Notes: generated by a model not told the origin, from the sequence alone. 38,740 nt of DNA from Candidatus Izemoplasma acidinucleici (GCA_004195325.1 SDWO01000118.1:1-38740); one strand, 5' to 3'; positions 25,168 to 33,504 are shown, numbered from the stretch's first letter. Numbers and translations: made by a program.

Positions 25168-25191
25168 AGCCTATTATATAGGCTTTTTTTT
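25168..25191 (+). terminator. Terminator of the GT8 gene
   Basis: AGCCTAT (25168-25174) and ATAGGCT (25178-25184), then a T-run to 25191. Confidence 0.85.
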
Positions 25192-25208
25192 ATAATCAGT
25201 TAATTACC

Positions 25209-25237
25209 TTGACAGATAGAGTAATTTTTGATAAATT
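25209..25237 (+). promoter_or_regulatory. Promoter of the hemolysin III-FakB-FakB operon
   Basis: A perfect TTGACA (25209-25214), a 17-bp spacer and TAAATT (25232-25237, four of six). The spacer holds the first copy of a 12-bp direct repeat. Confidence 0.65.
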
Positions 25238-25258
25238 ATTACGTGTGATAGAGTAATT
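25215..25258 (+). repeat. Perfect 12-bp direct repeat flanking the promoter -10
   Basis: GATAGAGTAATT occurs at 25215-25226 and again at 25247-25258, starts 32 bp apart (about three helical turns). One copy abuts the -35 and the other covers the early transcript. This fits a tandem operator. Confidence 0.65.
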
Positions 25259-25274
25259 GGAAGGAATGATTCAA

Positions 25275-25892
25275 ATGAGAAAAACAACATTGGGAGAATT
25301 AATAGCAAACGCGGTTTCTCATGGTATAGGAATAGCACTAGCAATTGCTGGATTAGTTATATTGTTGGTTGTTTCAAACACCACTGTAGAGGTATATGCA
25401 AGTCTTATTTATGGGACATCATTAATCATTTTATATACGTCTAGTACACTGCTTCATTCATTTCCAGAAAAGATGAAACGAACTTTTGCTGTGTTTCAAC
25501 GATTAGATCACTCAAGCATCTTTTTGCTGATAGTTGGAACGTATACACCTTTCTTAATTGTTCTAATAGGAACAAAAGAGGCGTACACATTATTTTGGGC
25601 ATTATGGGTATTAACATTTATCGGGATAGTGCTTAAATCTATCTGGATATCTAAGTTTCAAGGAGTGCATTTAATTATTTATTTAGCTATGGGTTGGAGC
25701 ATCATGTTCATTTATGATCAAGCATTCTCAATGATGGGAGCTGCATTGATTTTACTAATTATCGGAGGACTATGTTATACACTTGGAGTTATATTTTATA
25801 TCTCGAAATTCAAATACCAACACTTTGTTTGGCATCTATTTGTTTTAGCAGGAAGTGTGTGTCATTTTATAAGTGTGATTTTAATCTATTAA
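25275..25892 (+). CDS. Hemolysin III / PAQR-family membrane protein
   Basis: A 205-residue integral membrane protein with about seven hydrophobic helices. HSF at the end of helix 2, RLDHSSIFLLIVGTYTPF near residues 75-92, and the C-terminal HFVWHLFVLAGSVCHFISV supply the conserved Ser, Asp and His residues of the HlyIII/PAQR hydrolase-like site. GTYTPF is the family hallmark. Despite the name, family members are linked to lipid and membrane homeostasis rather than toxin activity. I chose the ATG at 25275 with AAGGA 9 nt before it over TTG 25257 and ATG 25266. It is followed after 12 nt by two FakB-like genes, suggesting a lipid-related operon. Confidence 0.9.
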   Translation: MRKTTLGELIANAVSHGIGIALAIAGLVILLVVSNTTVEVYASLIYGTSLIILYTSSTLLHSFPEKMKRTFAVFQRLDHSSIFLLIVGTYTPFLIVLIGTKEAYTLFWALWVLTFIGIVLKSIWISKFQGVHLIIYLAMGWSIMFIYDQAFSMMGAALILLIIGGLCYTLGVIFYISKFKYQHFVWHLFVLAGSVCHFISVILIY

Positions 25893-25904
25893 TGGAGGAA
25901 TACT

Positions 25905-26753
25905 ATGAAAAAATATGCAATCGTAACAGACAGTACAACTTATTTTACAAAAGATCAGTTTAAAGAATTCGGTATTAAAAGTGCTAGTTTAAACATTATT
26001 AAAGGTGATGAGACTTTTAAAGAATCAGAAGTTGATAATGCATTTGTTTCAAAGAATTTAGATGATGGATTCAAACTGACGACATCACAACCTTCACCTG
26101 GAGAATATTTAGATTTGTATGAAGGGCTAATAAAAGAAGGATATGAGAAAATATTTGTAATGGTTATATCTGAAGAATTAAGTGGGACTTATCAATCTGC
26201 AAAGTTAGCAATCAACATGTTAGATAATCCAGAAAAAGTACATCTATTTCAAAGTAATATGGCAGCATACGGTAATGAGATGTTAATTTTGAAACTTAAG
26301 GAAATGATTGATCTGGATGTACCGTTTGATGAAATTGTTAGTACTATAGAGAACTTATTAAAATCAACAGGTTTATTTTTCTCAATAGAGAACTTAACTG
26401 CGATTATGAGAAGTGGTAGGTTAAGTAAAGCTAAAGCTATGGTAGGAACTGTGTTAAGAGTAAAACCTATCATCCAAATGGTTGATGGAAAACTAGATTT
26501 ATATAAAGCAGCTAGAACACATAAGAAAGTGTTAGCAGCAATGCTTCAAGATATGCAAAAAAAAGTCACAGACTACAAACAACTTTATGTTAGAATATGT
26601 GATTTTAACAGTCCTGAAGCCGCTGAAGATTTAAAACAAAGTATTATGGCGACGTTTGATAATTTAAAAATTACAGTTAACAGTTATATTGGACCAGTGT
26701 TTAATATACATTTAGGTAAAAAAGGATACGGATTATCGTGGATGTTTGAATAG
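25905..26753 (+). CDS. DegV family fatty-acid-binding protein (FakB-like), copy 1
   Basis: A 282-residue DegV-fold protein. In known systems FakB presents a fatty acid to the kinase FakA, giving acyl phosphate for PlsY. Landmarks are IVTDSTTYFTKDQF at the N-terminus, TTSQPSPGEYLDLYE near residues 60-74, ISEELSGTYQSAKLA, SGRLSKAKAMVGTVLRVKPII near 166-186 and the C-terminal YIGPVFNIHLGKKGYGLSW. TSQPSPGEY and the GPV-x2-H box line the lipid pocket. TGGAGG precedes the ATG. FakA is not in this window, but plsY is at 2831-3451. It sits between hemolysin III and a second copy. Confidence 0.92.
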   Translation: MKKYAIVTDSTTYFTKDQFKEFGIKSASLNIIKGDETFKESEVDNAFVSKNLDDGFKLTTSQPSPGEYLDLYEGLIKEGYEKIFVMVISEELSGTYQSAKLAINMLDNPEKVHLFQSNMAAYGNEMLILKLKEMIDLDVPFDEIVSTIENLLKSTGLFFSIENLTAIMRSGRLSKAKAMVGTVLRVKPIIQMVDGKLDLYKAARTHKKVLAAMLQDMQKKVTDYKQLYVRICDFNSPEAAEDLKQSIMATFDNLKITVNSYIGPVFNIHLGKKGYGLSWMFE

Positions 26754-26762
26754 GGGAAAATT

Positions 26763-27611
26763 ATGAAGAAAATGAAGATTATATTTGATAGTACAGTATA
26801 TATTGATACAGAGATACTAAAAAAACACAACGTTAGTGTTGCGTCTCTAAATGTTATTGAAGGCGATAATTCTTATAAGGAGTTGGAAGTTGAAGTTCCA
26901 TTTATCTTTAGTGAACAAGACAAAGGTAAATCATGGACTACTTCTCAACCATCACCGGGTGAATATCTGAACCTATATGAAGAAGCGATTAAAAAAGGTT
27001 ATGATCTTATTTTTGTTCTTGGTTTAAGTAAAAACATCTCAGGAACATATCAAAGTGCATTATTGGCTAAAAACATGTTAAAAACGCCTGATGTTGTTCA
27101 TCTGTTTGATACAATGCTTTGTGCATTTGGAACAGAAATGATTGGTATTGAACTTTTAGAAATGGTGAGTAATAAATTACCAGAAGATGAAATCATCACT
27201 CGTGTTAATCAATTAATTGAGTCTGCACAGCAAATGTTTACAGTGGAAAACTTATTCGCACTTGTTAAAGGTGGAAGACTAACTTTAGCTAAAGCGGCTA
27301 TTGGGACGGTCTTAAGATTGAAACCTGTAATTAGAATTGTTGACGGTAAATTAAAGAATGTTCACAGTGAAAGAACTTATAAGAAACTTCATAAATTTTT
27401 CATTGATGAGATGAAAAAGACAACTGAGGGATATAAAAAATTATATGTTTATATAACCGGGCACAATTCAGATGTTAGTAGTGAAGCCATAAAAGCACTA
27501 ATTGAAACGGAATTTCCAGACGCGAAAATAACTTACACAAAATATTTAGGTCCGGTATTCAGTATTCATATTGGACGAAAAGGTTATGGAATTAGCTGGT
27601 GTTACGAATAA
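26763..27611 (+). CDS. DegV family fatty-acid-binding protein (FakB-like), copy 2
   Basis: A 282-residue paralogue of the preceding gene, starting 9 nt after it. All blocks are kept: IIFDSTVYIDTEIL, TTSQPSPGEYLNLYE, LSKNISGTYQSALLA, GGRLTLAKAAIGTVLRLKPVI and LGPVFSIHIGRKGYGISW. The two differ in the pocket-lining middle (FQSNMAAYGNEML against FDTMLCAFGTEMI), as would be expected if each prefers a different fatty acid, as known for FakB1 and FakB2. That preference is inference here. AGGGGA is the ribosome site. Tandem duplication is the likely origin, but divergence is high, so it is not recent. A strong bidirectional terminator follows. Confidence 0.92.
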   Translation: MKKMKIIFDSTVYIDTEILKKHNVSVASLNVIEGDNSYKELEVEVPFIFSEQDKGKSWTTSQPSPGEYLNLYEEAIKKGYDLIFVLGLSKNISGTYQSALLAKNMLKTPDVVHLFDTMLCAFGTEMIGIELLEMVSNKLPEDEIITRVNQLIESAQQMFTVENLFALVKGGRLTLAKAAIGTVLRLKPVIRIVDGKLKNVHSERTYKKLHKFFIDEMKKTTEGYKKLYVYITGHNSDVSSEAIKALIETEFPDAKITYTKYLGPVFSIHIGRKGYGISWCYE

Positions 27612-27612
27612 A

Positions 27613-27638
27613 AAAAAAGAACGAATTCGTTCTTTTTT
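27613..27638. terminator. Bidirectional terminator, FakB copy 2 and DUF362 gene
   Basis: A 26-bp perfect palindrome with stem AAAAAAGAAC / GTTCTTTTTT around GAATTC. It works for either direction. Confidence 0.87.
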
Positions 27639-28779
27639 ATTTTAGCAATTTTAACCCGTATAAGATTTTTCCGACTGTTGGCGTTTTAACCTTGATAACT
27701 TCGTACGGACACATTTCTTGACAGCAATAGCATCTAATACATTTTTTATAGTCATATACAGGAGGTTTTGATTTATCTCCATTTTTAAATGTCAGTGCTT
27801 TATCTTCTAAAGGACAAACTTCTACACAAATACCACATTTCTTGCAAATATCATCAATGATATATGGTTTTCTTATTACGGATTTTAGGAACGATAGTTT
27901 CATGCTATCTTCCTTTTTTAGTTCAACTCGTTCGATATTGAACTCATTATTAATCAAAGAATCCAAATCTTCACCAATTATTTCAATATTCTCATAAGAA
28001 CCAATACCATACTTTTGACCAAATGTAATCGTTGGAATTAACATATGACTGATGTTAATTAGTTTACAAAATACTGTATCTAACGCTACAGGATCAGTAG
28101 ATATAAGCAGTACATTCATTGGAACTGGATCTCCATTTCTAGGACCATTTCCTTCCATTGCGATAATACCATCCATTATATGTAAATCAACTTTTAAGTA
28201 TCCATTTAAATCAATAATCATTTCAGCAAAGTTAAATGCGTTGGTGAACCGACTATGCATAGCGCCTTTGTTATAACCAATAACAGCACCAAATGGATTC
28301 TTGATTGCTCCAGTTATTCTTTGTAACGCATGTGCTTTCATTTTAGGTAAATTTATAATTGCATCAGCTTCAATAATCCCATTTGCAATGTCAAATTGTT
28401 TACAAACTTGTCCGTCAGGAAAAGATTCCTTTTCACCATTTACAAAGTCTGCCATTGGAATATCGTATTTATTTGCCACTTCTAAGAGACCGGTTTTTTG
28501 AGCAACTTTCTCAGGGTTTCCAAATCCTGGACTATCTCCAAATGTTGTATCGTAATTATTTTCCTTCATGATTCTGGCTACCGCTTCAAAAACAGCGGGA
28601 TGAGTTGTAGCTGCTTTCTCTTTTGCTGAAGCGACAAGCATATTAGGTTTTAGTAACGTTTTCTTATTCTTAGGTATGATTGATTCTATACCACCAAGCT
28701 GTTCTAGACCCCATTTAAGTTTTTGATATATTATCTCTGTATCGTATTCATTACATCTTAAAACCACGACTTTGCTCAT
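27637..28779 (-). CDS. DUF362 domain protein with two [4Fe-4S] clusters
   Basis: A 380-residue protein. Residues about 1-290 are the DUF362 domain, with LLKPNMLVASAKEKAATTHP near 43-62, FGDSPGFGNPEKVA, INLPKMKAHALQRITGAIKN near 143-162, and DGIIAMEGNGPRNGDP. Residues from about 310 carry two ferredoxin motifs, CKKCGICVEVCP and CIRCYCCQEMCP. DUF362-ferredoxin proteins are common in anaerobes and their reaction is mostly unknown. Its cluster content supports an anaerobic or microaerobic lifestyle. AAGGTGGTG sets the start at 28779. It is a single gene sharing a terminator with FakB copy 2 and divergent from the kinase gene. Confidence 0.9.
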   Translation of the reverse strand: MSKVVVLRCNEYDTEIIYQKLKWGLEQLGGIESIIPKNKKTLLKPNMLVASAKEKAATTHPAVFEAVARIMKENNYDTTFGDSPGFGNPEKVAQKTGLLEVANKYDIPMADFVNGEKESFPDGQVCKQFDIANGIIEADAIINLPKMKAHALQRITGAIKNPFGAVIGYNKGAMHSRFTNAFNFAEMIIDLNGYLKVDLHIMDGIIAMEGNGPRNGDPVPMNVLLISTDPVALDTVFCKLINISHMLIPTITFGQKYGIGSYENIEIIGEDLDSLINNEFNIERVELKKEDSMKLSFLKSVIRKPYIIDDICKKCGICVEVCPLEDKALTFKNGDKSKPPVYDYKKCIRCYCCQEMCPYEVIKVKTPTVGKILYGLKLLK

Positions 28780-28864
28780 AAAACACCACCTTGATGAAAA
28801 TTATATCAAAAATTACTTCATAAAAAAACAGGTTTTATAATATAATGTTTTTATAGGTGATTTT

Positions 28865-29419
28865 ATGAATGTTGAGAAAAGAATAAAGAAGCTACTAGAA
28901 ACTAACAAAAAGGTTCTAATTGCGATTGATGGACAAAGTGGTAGCGGGAAATCTACAATTGCTAAAAAACTCGCTGATGAGTTTGATGGACTATTGATCC
29001 ATATGGATGATTACTTCTTACCACCACAAATGAAAACTCCAAAAAGACTTTCGCAAAGCGGTGGAAATGTTCACTTTGAAAGATTAAAGGATGAATTATT
29101 TACTAATCTAGATAAAGAAAAGATTAGTTTGAGAAAATACAATTGTATGACTAATGAGCTTGAAAATCTTGAAGAGTATGAGAATAGAAAACTTATCATT
29201 ATTGAAGGAGTTTATTCACTACATAAAGAATTACGTGAAGCATACCATCTTAAGATTCTATTAAAGGTTAGTAAAGATACTCAACTATCAAGGATAGAAA
29301 ACCGCTCTGGTGAGAAGATGTTGAAGCGTTTTATCACTGAATGGATACCACTTGAGAACCACTATTTCACGACAGAAAAGATTGAAGAAATTGCTGATTT
29401 AATTATTGAAAATTCTTAG
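28865..29419 (+). CDS. Uridine kinase-like P-loop kinase
   Basis: A 184-residue small kinase of the uridine/phosphoribulokinase-like P-loop group. Walker A is DGQSGSGKST near residues 23-32. LLIHMDDYFLPPQM near 44-57 is the substrate-binding Asp-Asp-Tyr segment typical of uridine kinases, and LIIIEGVYSLHKEL near 109-122 is Walker B-like. The C-terminal SRIENRSGEKMLKRFITEWIPLE is the lid with arginines. It probably phosphorylates a nucleoside or similar hydroxyl compound; substrate is not certain. Two overlapping TATAAT-like boxes at 28836-28846 serve as -10 candidates, and AGGTGAT precedes the ATG. No terminator separates it from the next gene, which has its own promoter. Confidence 0.82.
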   Translation: MNVEKRIKKLLETNKKVLIAIDGQSGSGKSTIAKKLADEFDGLLIHMDDYFLPPQMKTPKRLSQSGGNVHFERLKDELFTNLDKEKISLRKYNCMTNELENLEEYENRKLIIIEGVYSLHKELREAYHLKILLKVSKDTQLSRIENRSGEKMLKRFITEWIPLENHYFTTEKIEEIADLIIENS

Positions 29420-29439
29420 TTAAAAATGTTTTAAAGTTA

Positions 29440-29448
29440 TGGTATAAT
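29440..29448 (+). promoter_or_regulatory. Extended -10 promoter for the YwaF-like/GT4 unit
   Basis: TGGTATAAT is an extended -10 element 24 nt upstream of the ATG at 29473. Confidence 0.58.
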
Positions 29449-29472
29449 AATAACACTTGAGAGGTGAACAAT

Positions 29473-30162
29473 ATGCTGTTTTTTGATTTCGCAAATCCGT
29501 ATTTGATTTACGCATTCTTTGTATTACTAACTGCGTATACGATTCGTTTAATGTTTACAAAAAAAGAATTTATAACAAAGAACATGAAAATGATATTGTT
29601 TATTGTTACACTTTTACTATTGTGGACTCAATATGTAAGATATTTCGATATTTTATTTTTCAGGTCTGAATTCAATATAGCCGCTAACTTACCATTTTTC
29701 ATATGTAGGGTTAGTGCTGTTGTCTTACTTTATTACGCAATAACTCAGGACAAGAGATTAGAAGGTTTTCTATTTTACTGGGGAGCGTTGGGACTAGCTG
29801 GTATCATTTATCCAAACGGACCTATAAGTAATATTGCAAATGTAACAGAAACATTCTACATAGACCATTTCTTATTAACTCTATCTCCATTCTTTGTAAT
29901 TGTTTATAAAGGATATAAACCAACATTAAAGGGGTTATTCTCTATTGTGGGGGTTATGATGGTAATGTTGTTTATCTTTGTACCACTTAACGCTTTGTGG
30001 GGTTCTGATTACTTCTACTTAGCGAACCAAAGTATCTTTGGGGAATTATTTCCAGATAGTAGTGTTGTCGCATTTATTATTGCTCATTGTATTGCTGCAG
30101 GAATTTTCTTTTATGGATATTATACAATTTTTAAAAATACAGATTTAAAGGTAAGTGAATGA
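29473..30162 (+). CDS. YwaF/TIGR02206-like integral membrane protein
   Basis: A 229-residue membrane protein with about six or seven hydrophobic helices. The central LPFFICRVSAVVLLYYAIT, FLFYWGALGLAGIIYPNGP and YIDHFLLTLSPFF segments match the YwaF/TIGR02206 pattern (a lP.hlC motif, then a Y.G..G...P motif, then an aromatic-H-H-like motif). The function of the family is unknown. I chose the ATG at 29473 because GAGGTG (29461-29466) is 6 nt before it; the GTG at 29464 is part of that site. It ends in TGA, the only TGA stop among complete genes here, 1 nt before the GT4 start. Coupling to the lipid glycosyltransferase suggests an envelope role. Confidence 0.75.
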   Translation: MLFFDFANPYLIYAFFVLLTAYTIRLMFTKKEFITKNMKMILFIVTLLLLWTQYVRYFDILFFRSEFNIAANLPFFICRVSAVVLLYYAITQDKRLEGFLFYWGALGLAGIIYPNGPISNIANVTETFYIDHFLLTLSPFFVIVYKGYKPTLKGLFSIVGVMMVMLFIFVPLNALWGSDYFYLANQSIFGELFPDSSVVAFIIAHCIAAGIFFYGYYTIFKNTDLKVSE

Positions 30163-30163
30163 A

Positions 30164-31321
30164 ATGAGAATAGGATTATTTACTGATGCATACCACCCGA
30201 TTGTTTCAGGTGTTAGTGTATCGCTAGAAATATTAAAAAATGAATTAATTAAACTTGGGCACGAAGTGTTTATATTCACACATGAGCACCCTATGCAGAT
30301 TGAAGATTCATCAATCGTTAGATGCAAGGGGAAAACTCTTCCTATGAAGAGCATGAAAGAGTATAAAGTGTCTAAAGTTACAAATAAACAAGTTAATAAA
30401 GTGCTTGAATACAATTTGGATATCGTGCACTGTCATACTGAATTTTCTATGGGTAGATTAGGTAGAAGAGCAGCAAGAAAAGCAGGGATACCAGTTGTTC
30501 ACACTTATCATACAATGTATGAAGACTACTGTCACCATATTACAAAGACATTTGCGAGACCATTAAGATTTATTTCAAAGGTATATTCAAAGCGATTCGC
30601 AAACAGCGCAGATCAAGTCATATTTCCAACCATTAAAGTTAAGAGAACATTTGATCGTTATGGATTTACCAAGCATTCTGAGATTATTCCAACGGGTATT
30701 TATTTAGATCGTTTTAGAAGAATCAATTTTAGCGATGTCGAGATTAATGAATTAAAGGAAAGTTTAGGACTAGCAAAAGAAGACTTTGTATGGTTATTCC
30801 TAGGTAGGTTATCAAGAGAAAAAAACATCGAATCAATGATCAAGGAATTTGGAAAGTTAAATTTACCGAAAAACAACAAATTACTGATTGTTGGTGGCGG
30901 ACCAGATATAGAATTATTTAAGAAATTAGTGATTAAGTTGAATTTATCAAAACAAATTACTTTTACCGGAATGATAAAGCCAACTTTAGTGCCTGTATAT
31001 TATCATTTAGCGAATTTGTTTGTTAATTTTAGTGATACTGAAACACAGGGGTTAACATTTATTGAAGCTCTTGCATCAGGGTTACCTGTTTTAGCTAAGT
31101 ACGATGATAATTTAGAAGGAGTAATTATTGATCACTTCAACGGATTAACATTTAATGAAGTATCTGAGTTTAGGGATACATTCTATACACTTACTGAAAA
31201 TAAAGTTAAGTTTGATGAAATATCAAATAATGCATCAAAGGCAATAGAACGATTTAGTGCTCAAAACTTTGCGTTAAGTATTGAGAGAGTATATAAAGAG
31301 ACATTAGAAAAGGCTAACTAA
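30164..31321 (+). CDS. GT4 glycosyltransferase, likely diacylglycerol glucosyltransferase
   Basis: A 385-residue GT-B fold retaining glycosyltransferase. The N-terminal MRIGLFTDAYHPIVSGVSVS is typical of Acholeplasma-type alpha-monoglucosyldiacylglycerol synthases. LDIVHCHTEFSMGRLGRRAA and GIPVVHTYHTMYEDY bind the acceptor side. FLGRLSREKNIESMI starts the donor domain, and the EX7E motif is E293-TQGLTFI-E301. Family members move glucose from UDP-glucose to diacylglycerol, making glycolipid for bilayer balance or as an LTA anchor. The ATG at 30164 has AAAGGT upstream; the GTG at 30155 is less likely. It starts 1 nt after the YwaF-like stop and faces the LtaS-like gene. Confidence 0.88.
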   Translation: MRIGLFTDAYHPIVSGVSVSLEILKNELIKLGHEVFIFTHEHPMQIEDSSIVRCKGKTLPMKSMKEYKVSKVTNKQVNKVLEYNLDIVHCHTEFSMGRLGRRAARKAGIPVVHTYHTMYEDYCHHITKTFARPLRFISKVYSKRFANSADQVIFPTIKVKRTFDRYGFTKHSEIIPTGIYLDRFRRINFSDVEINELKESLGLAKEDFVWLFLGRLSREKNIESMIKEFGKLNLPKNNKLLIVGGGPDIELFKKLVIKLNLSKQITFTGMIKPTLVPVYYHLANLFVNFSDTETQGLTFIEALASGLPVLAKYDDNLEGVIIDHFNGLTFNEVSEFRDTFYTLTENKVKFDEISNNASKAIERFSAQNFALSIERVYKETLEKAN

Positions 31322-31335
31322 GTTAGCCTTTTTTT
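31308..31335. terminator. Bidirectional terminator, GT4 and LtaS-like genes
   Basis: AAAAGGCTAA (31308-31317) and TTAGCCTTTT (31323-31332) with loop CTAAG and T-runs on both sides. The GT4 stop codon is in the loop. Confidence 0.87.
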
Positions 31336-33247
31336 ATTCTTCGTCTTCTTTGAAATAATCATTTTGTAAGATTGCGATGTTATTGAAGTATTCTATCATA
31401 TAATCTTCTTTCAACTTTAATAAATATAACCCATCTACATTTCCAGAATATATTTCGTATTCTTCACTAATGGAATAATACTTGAATCCTTCTGAAACAA
31501 AACTTAAATCAGCAAATCTAACTACGTTTTCATTATTAGATAGCGCATCGTGTCCAAATACCTTACTGTAATCTAAGTTAAGACCAAATAAGTTAGCAAT
31601 TGTAGGCATAATATCAATACTACCCATGTAGTTATCTTTGTTATTTTCAAATATAGAAATACTTTCATCAGTATTAACAACAATAAATGGAACGTTATGT
31701 AAGTCCATAGCATCACCGTTGTCTTTTATATCATCGTAATCCCATATAACTGTATCATCAATACCATAAGCATAATGATCACCGAATATAACTATAATCG
31801 TATCATCAAGTTTACCTGCTTTTTCCAATTCATCCATTAAGTGTCCGACCGCTAAGTCTAACTCCATATTTGCAGCTAAATACCAAAACATTTCATCATC
31901 TAGTGAAATATCATTGTCGATTTCATATTGTCTAACTTCATCTTCGTGTAGTATACCAACATCGTGACTGTCTCTATAATTTAGATGACCTGAAACTGTC
32001 AACATGTTGACAAAAAACTGATCTTCTTCAATGAAATAAGGAATTGCTATTTGCATCATTTCTAAATCACTTTGCCACTCGTGATTATTCACGATTCCGG
32101 TAGGTTCCTTTTCGAACATACCTAAATCTACTGCACCAAAGTAATAATTGTATCCAAGAGTTTCTTCGTGAAACTCTGTTCTTGGATAAAAGTAATCGGT
32201 ATAGTTATGGAAACTAAACGTTTCATATCCTAATTCTTCAAACATTTTTGGAAGTGTATATGGGAAAGCATTATCCATATAGGCATCCATACTCAATGTA
32301 ACATTTTTATCTGGGTAATATGATGTTTGTACTTGGAACTCTGTATCTGCGGTTGATCTATAATGTAAAGGAGAATAATAATTCTCAAAATATGAGTACT
32401 CTTCCTTTAAGTTCCATAAATTCGGAGTTAGTTGTTCATTAATAGCGAATGTGTCTAAACTTTCTGCGGTAATCAATATTAAATTTTTACCTTCAAACTG
32501 ATCAGTGTATGCATTGTTAACATGTTCTGATCTACTTTCAAAGAATGCTTTAATCAAATCTTCTCTTTGATCTTCTGTTAGTGGGTCATTGTCCAGCTTG
32601 AATAAATTGAAGAAATCACGTTGTGAGTATGTAAGTAGCCCGAATTTCTTTATCGCGGCTTGTGAATCGTATAGATTAGTATAAATATCCATTTCACTAT
32701 ATGATAACTCTAACTCAGGATGAGGAGGTACTTCATTTATAGTATTAATACTAATGAAGTATAAAAACACAAATCCAGTTAAGAAGTAAAGCGGTGTTTT
32801 CAAGTTTTTATAAGAAATTTCAAATTCAATTAGTTTATACTTACTAAGTCCTACTGTAAGAAATATAGGAACTAAATATAATAATTGTCCAAAGTTCATT
32901 GAACGTGTATACTTGCTAAGGAAAGAAAAACCAAGCCCAATATCAGATGCAGTACTCACTGTTAAGAAAATACCTTTAAAGAATGAAAAATACAATTCTT
33001 GGTTTATATATAGGAATGCAATAATTGATAATCCTACATAAGTTAGTATTTTAATTGTTCTTCGGTTAAAGAACTTTAGGAAGAACATAAACAATATACT
33101 GTATGATAAGGTGAATAATAATATTCTGAAAACAGCCATTTCTGAATGGACTGTAAGGATCCTCATTTTAAAAATAAGTTCGTAATAAGTTATTGTAATA
33201 AAAAAGATTAAAAATAAAAATAATGTGTTTCTTAGATTTTTGTTCAT
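31334..33247 (-). CDS. Lipoteichoic acid synthase-like sulfatase-fold enzyme
   Basis: A 637-residue membrane enzyme. Five N-terminal helices (about residues 5-180) anchor an extracellular alkaline-phosphatase/sulfatase-type domain. Metal and nucleophile residues align with LtaS: Glu262 in LITAESLD, the catalytic Thr299 in YRSTADTEFQ (Thr300 in Staphylococcus aureus LtaS), and Asp490-His491 in IVIFGDHYAYG. LtaS polymerises glycerol phosphate taken from phosphatidylglycerol onto a glycolipid. The related OpgB/LTA-primase or phosphoethanolamine-transferase functions cannot be excluded. The start at 33247 has AGAGGTG upstream; the upstream in-frame ATG at 33268 does not. The facing GT4 could make its glycolipid anchor. 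Confidence 0.86.
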   Translation of the reverse strand: MNKNLRNTLFLFLIFFITITYYELIFKMRILTVHSEMAVFRILLFTLSYSILFMFFLKFFNRRTIKILTYVGLSIIAFLYINQELYFSFFKGIFLTVSTASDIGLGFSFLSKYTRSMNFGQLLYLVPIFLTVGLSKYKLIEFEISYKNLKTPLYFLTGFVFLYFISINTINEVPPHPELELSYSEMDIYTNLYDSQAAIKKFGLLTYSQRDFFNLFKLDNDPLTEDQREDLIKAFFESRSEHVNNAYTDQFEGKNLILITAESLDTFAINEQLTPNLWNLKEEYSYFENYYSPLHYRSTADTEFQVQTSYYPDKNVTLSMDAYMDNAFPYTLPKMFEELGYETFSFHNYTDYFYPRTEFHEETLGYNYYFGAVDLGMFEKEPTGIVNNHEWQSDLEMMQIAIPYFIEEDQFFVNMLTVSGHLNYRDSHDVGILHEDEVRQYEIDNDISLDDEMFWYLAANMELDLAVGHLMDELEKAGKLDDTIIVIFGDHYAYGIDDTVIWDYDDIKDNGDAMDLHNVPFIVVNTDESISIFENNKDNYMGSIDIMPTIANLFGLNLDYSKVFGHDALSNNENVVRFADLSFVSEGFKYYSISEEYEIYSGNVDGLYLLKLKEDYMIEYFNNIAILQNDYFKEDEE

Positions 33248-33365
33248 ATGTCTAACACCTCTACTCAAATTATTATACTACAACAATTTATTTAGTCAAA
33301 CATTGCATAAATAAAAAAAAACTGAAAGTTTTAGGTAAAAGTATAGGGTTTATGGTATTTTTAAC

Positions 33366-33394
33366 TTGACAATTGATACTCAAAAGAATAGAAT
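33366..33394 (+). promoter_or_regulatory. Promoter of the tRNA cluster
   Basis: TTGACA (33366-33371), 17-bp spacer, TAGAAT (33389-33394). The first tRNA starts about 30 nt downstream. Confidence 0.85.
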
Positions 33395-33424
33395 AATATT
33401 AGTCTCTTTTCAAGAGAAGTATTT

Positions 33425-33501
33425 GGCGATTGTGGTGAAGTGGTTAACACACCGGCTTGTGGTGCCGGCATTCGTGGGTTCGATTCCCATCAGTCGCCCC
33501 A
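33425..33501 (+). tRNA. tRNA-His (GTG)
   Basis: A 77-nt tRNA with encoded CCA. The extra 5' G (G-1) pairs opposite discriminator C73, the histidine identity element. The acceptor GCGATTG pairs with CAGTCGC with one G-T wobble. The anticodon loop in CTTGTGGT reads GTG. It is the first of three closely spaced tRNAs. Confidence 0.95.
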
Positions 33502-33504
33502 TAA

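Noticed and set aside
30160-30230. Reading TGA at 30160 as tryptophan (code 4)
   Set aside because: Read-through would add about 20 unrelated residues overlapping the GT4 start, meets a second TGA and soon a TAG. All conserved Trp checked are TGG.
33318-33332. A minus-strand hairpin AAAACT/AGTTTT with a T-run upstream of the LtaS-like gene
   Set aside because: The stem is only six weak pairs and no minus-strand transcript needing termination lies upstream. A leader attenuator is possible but not supported.
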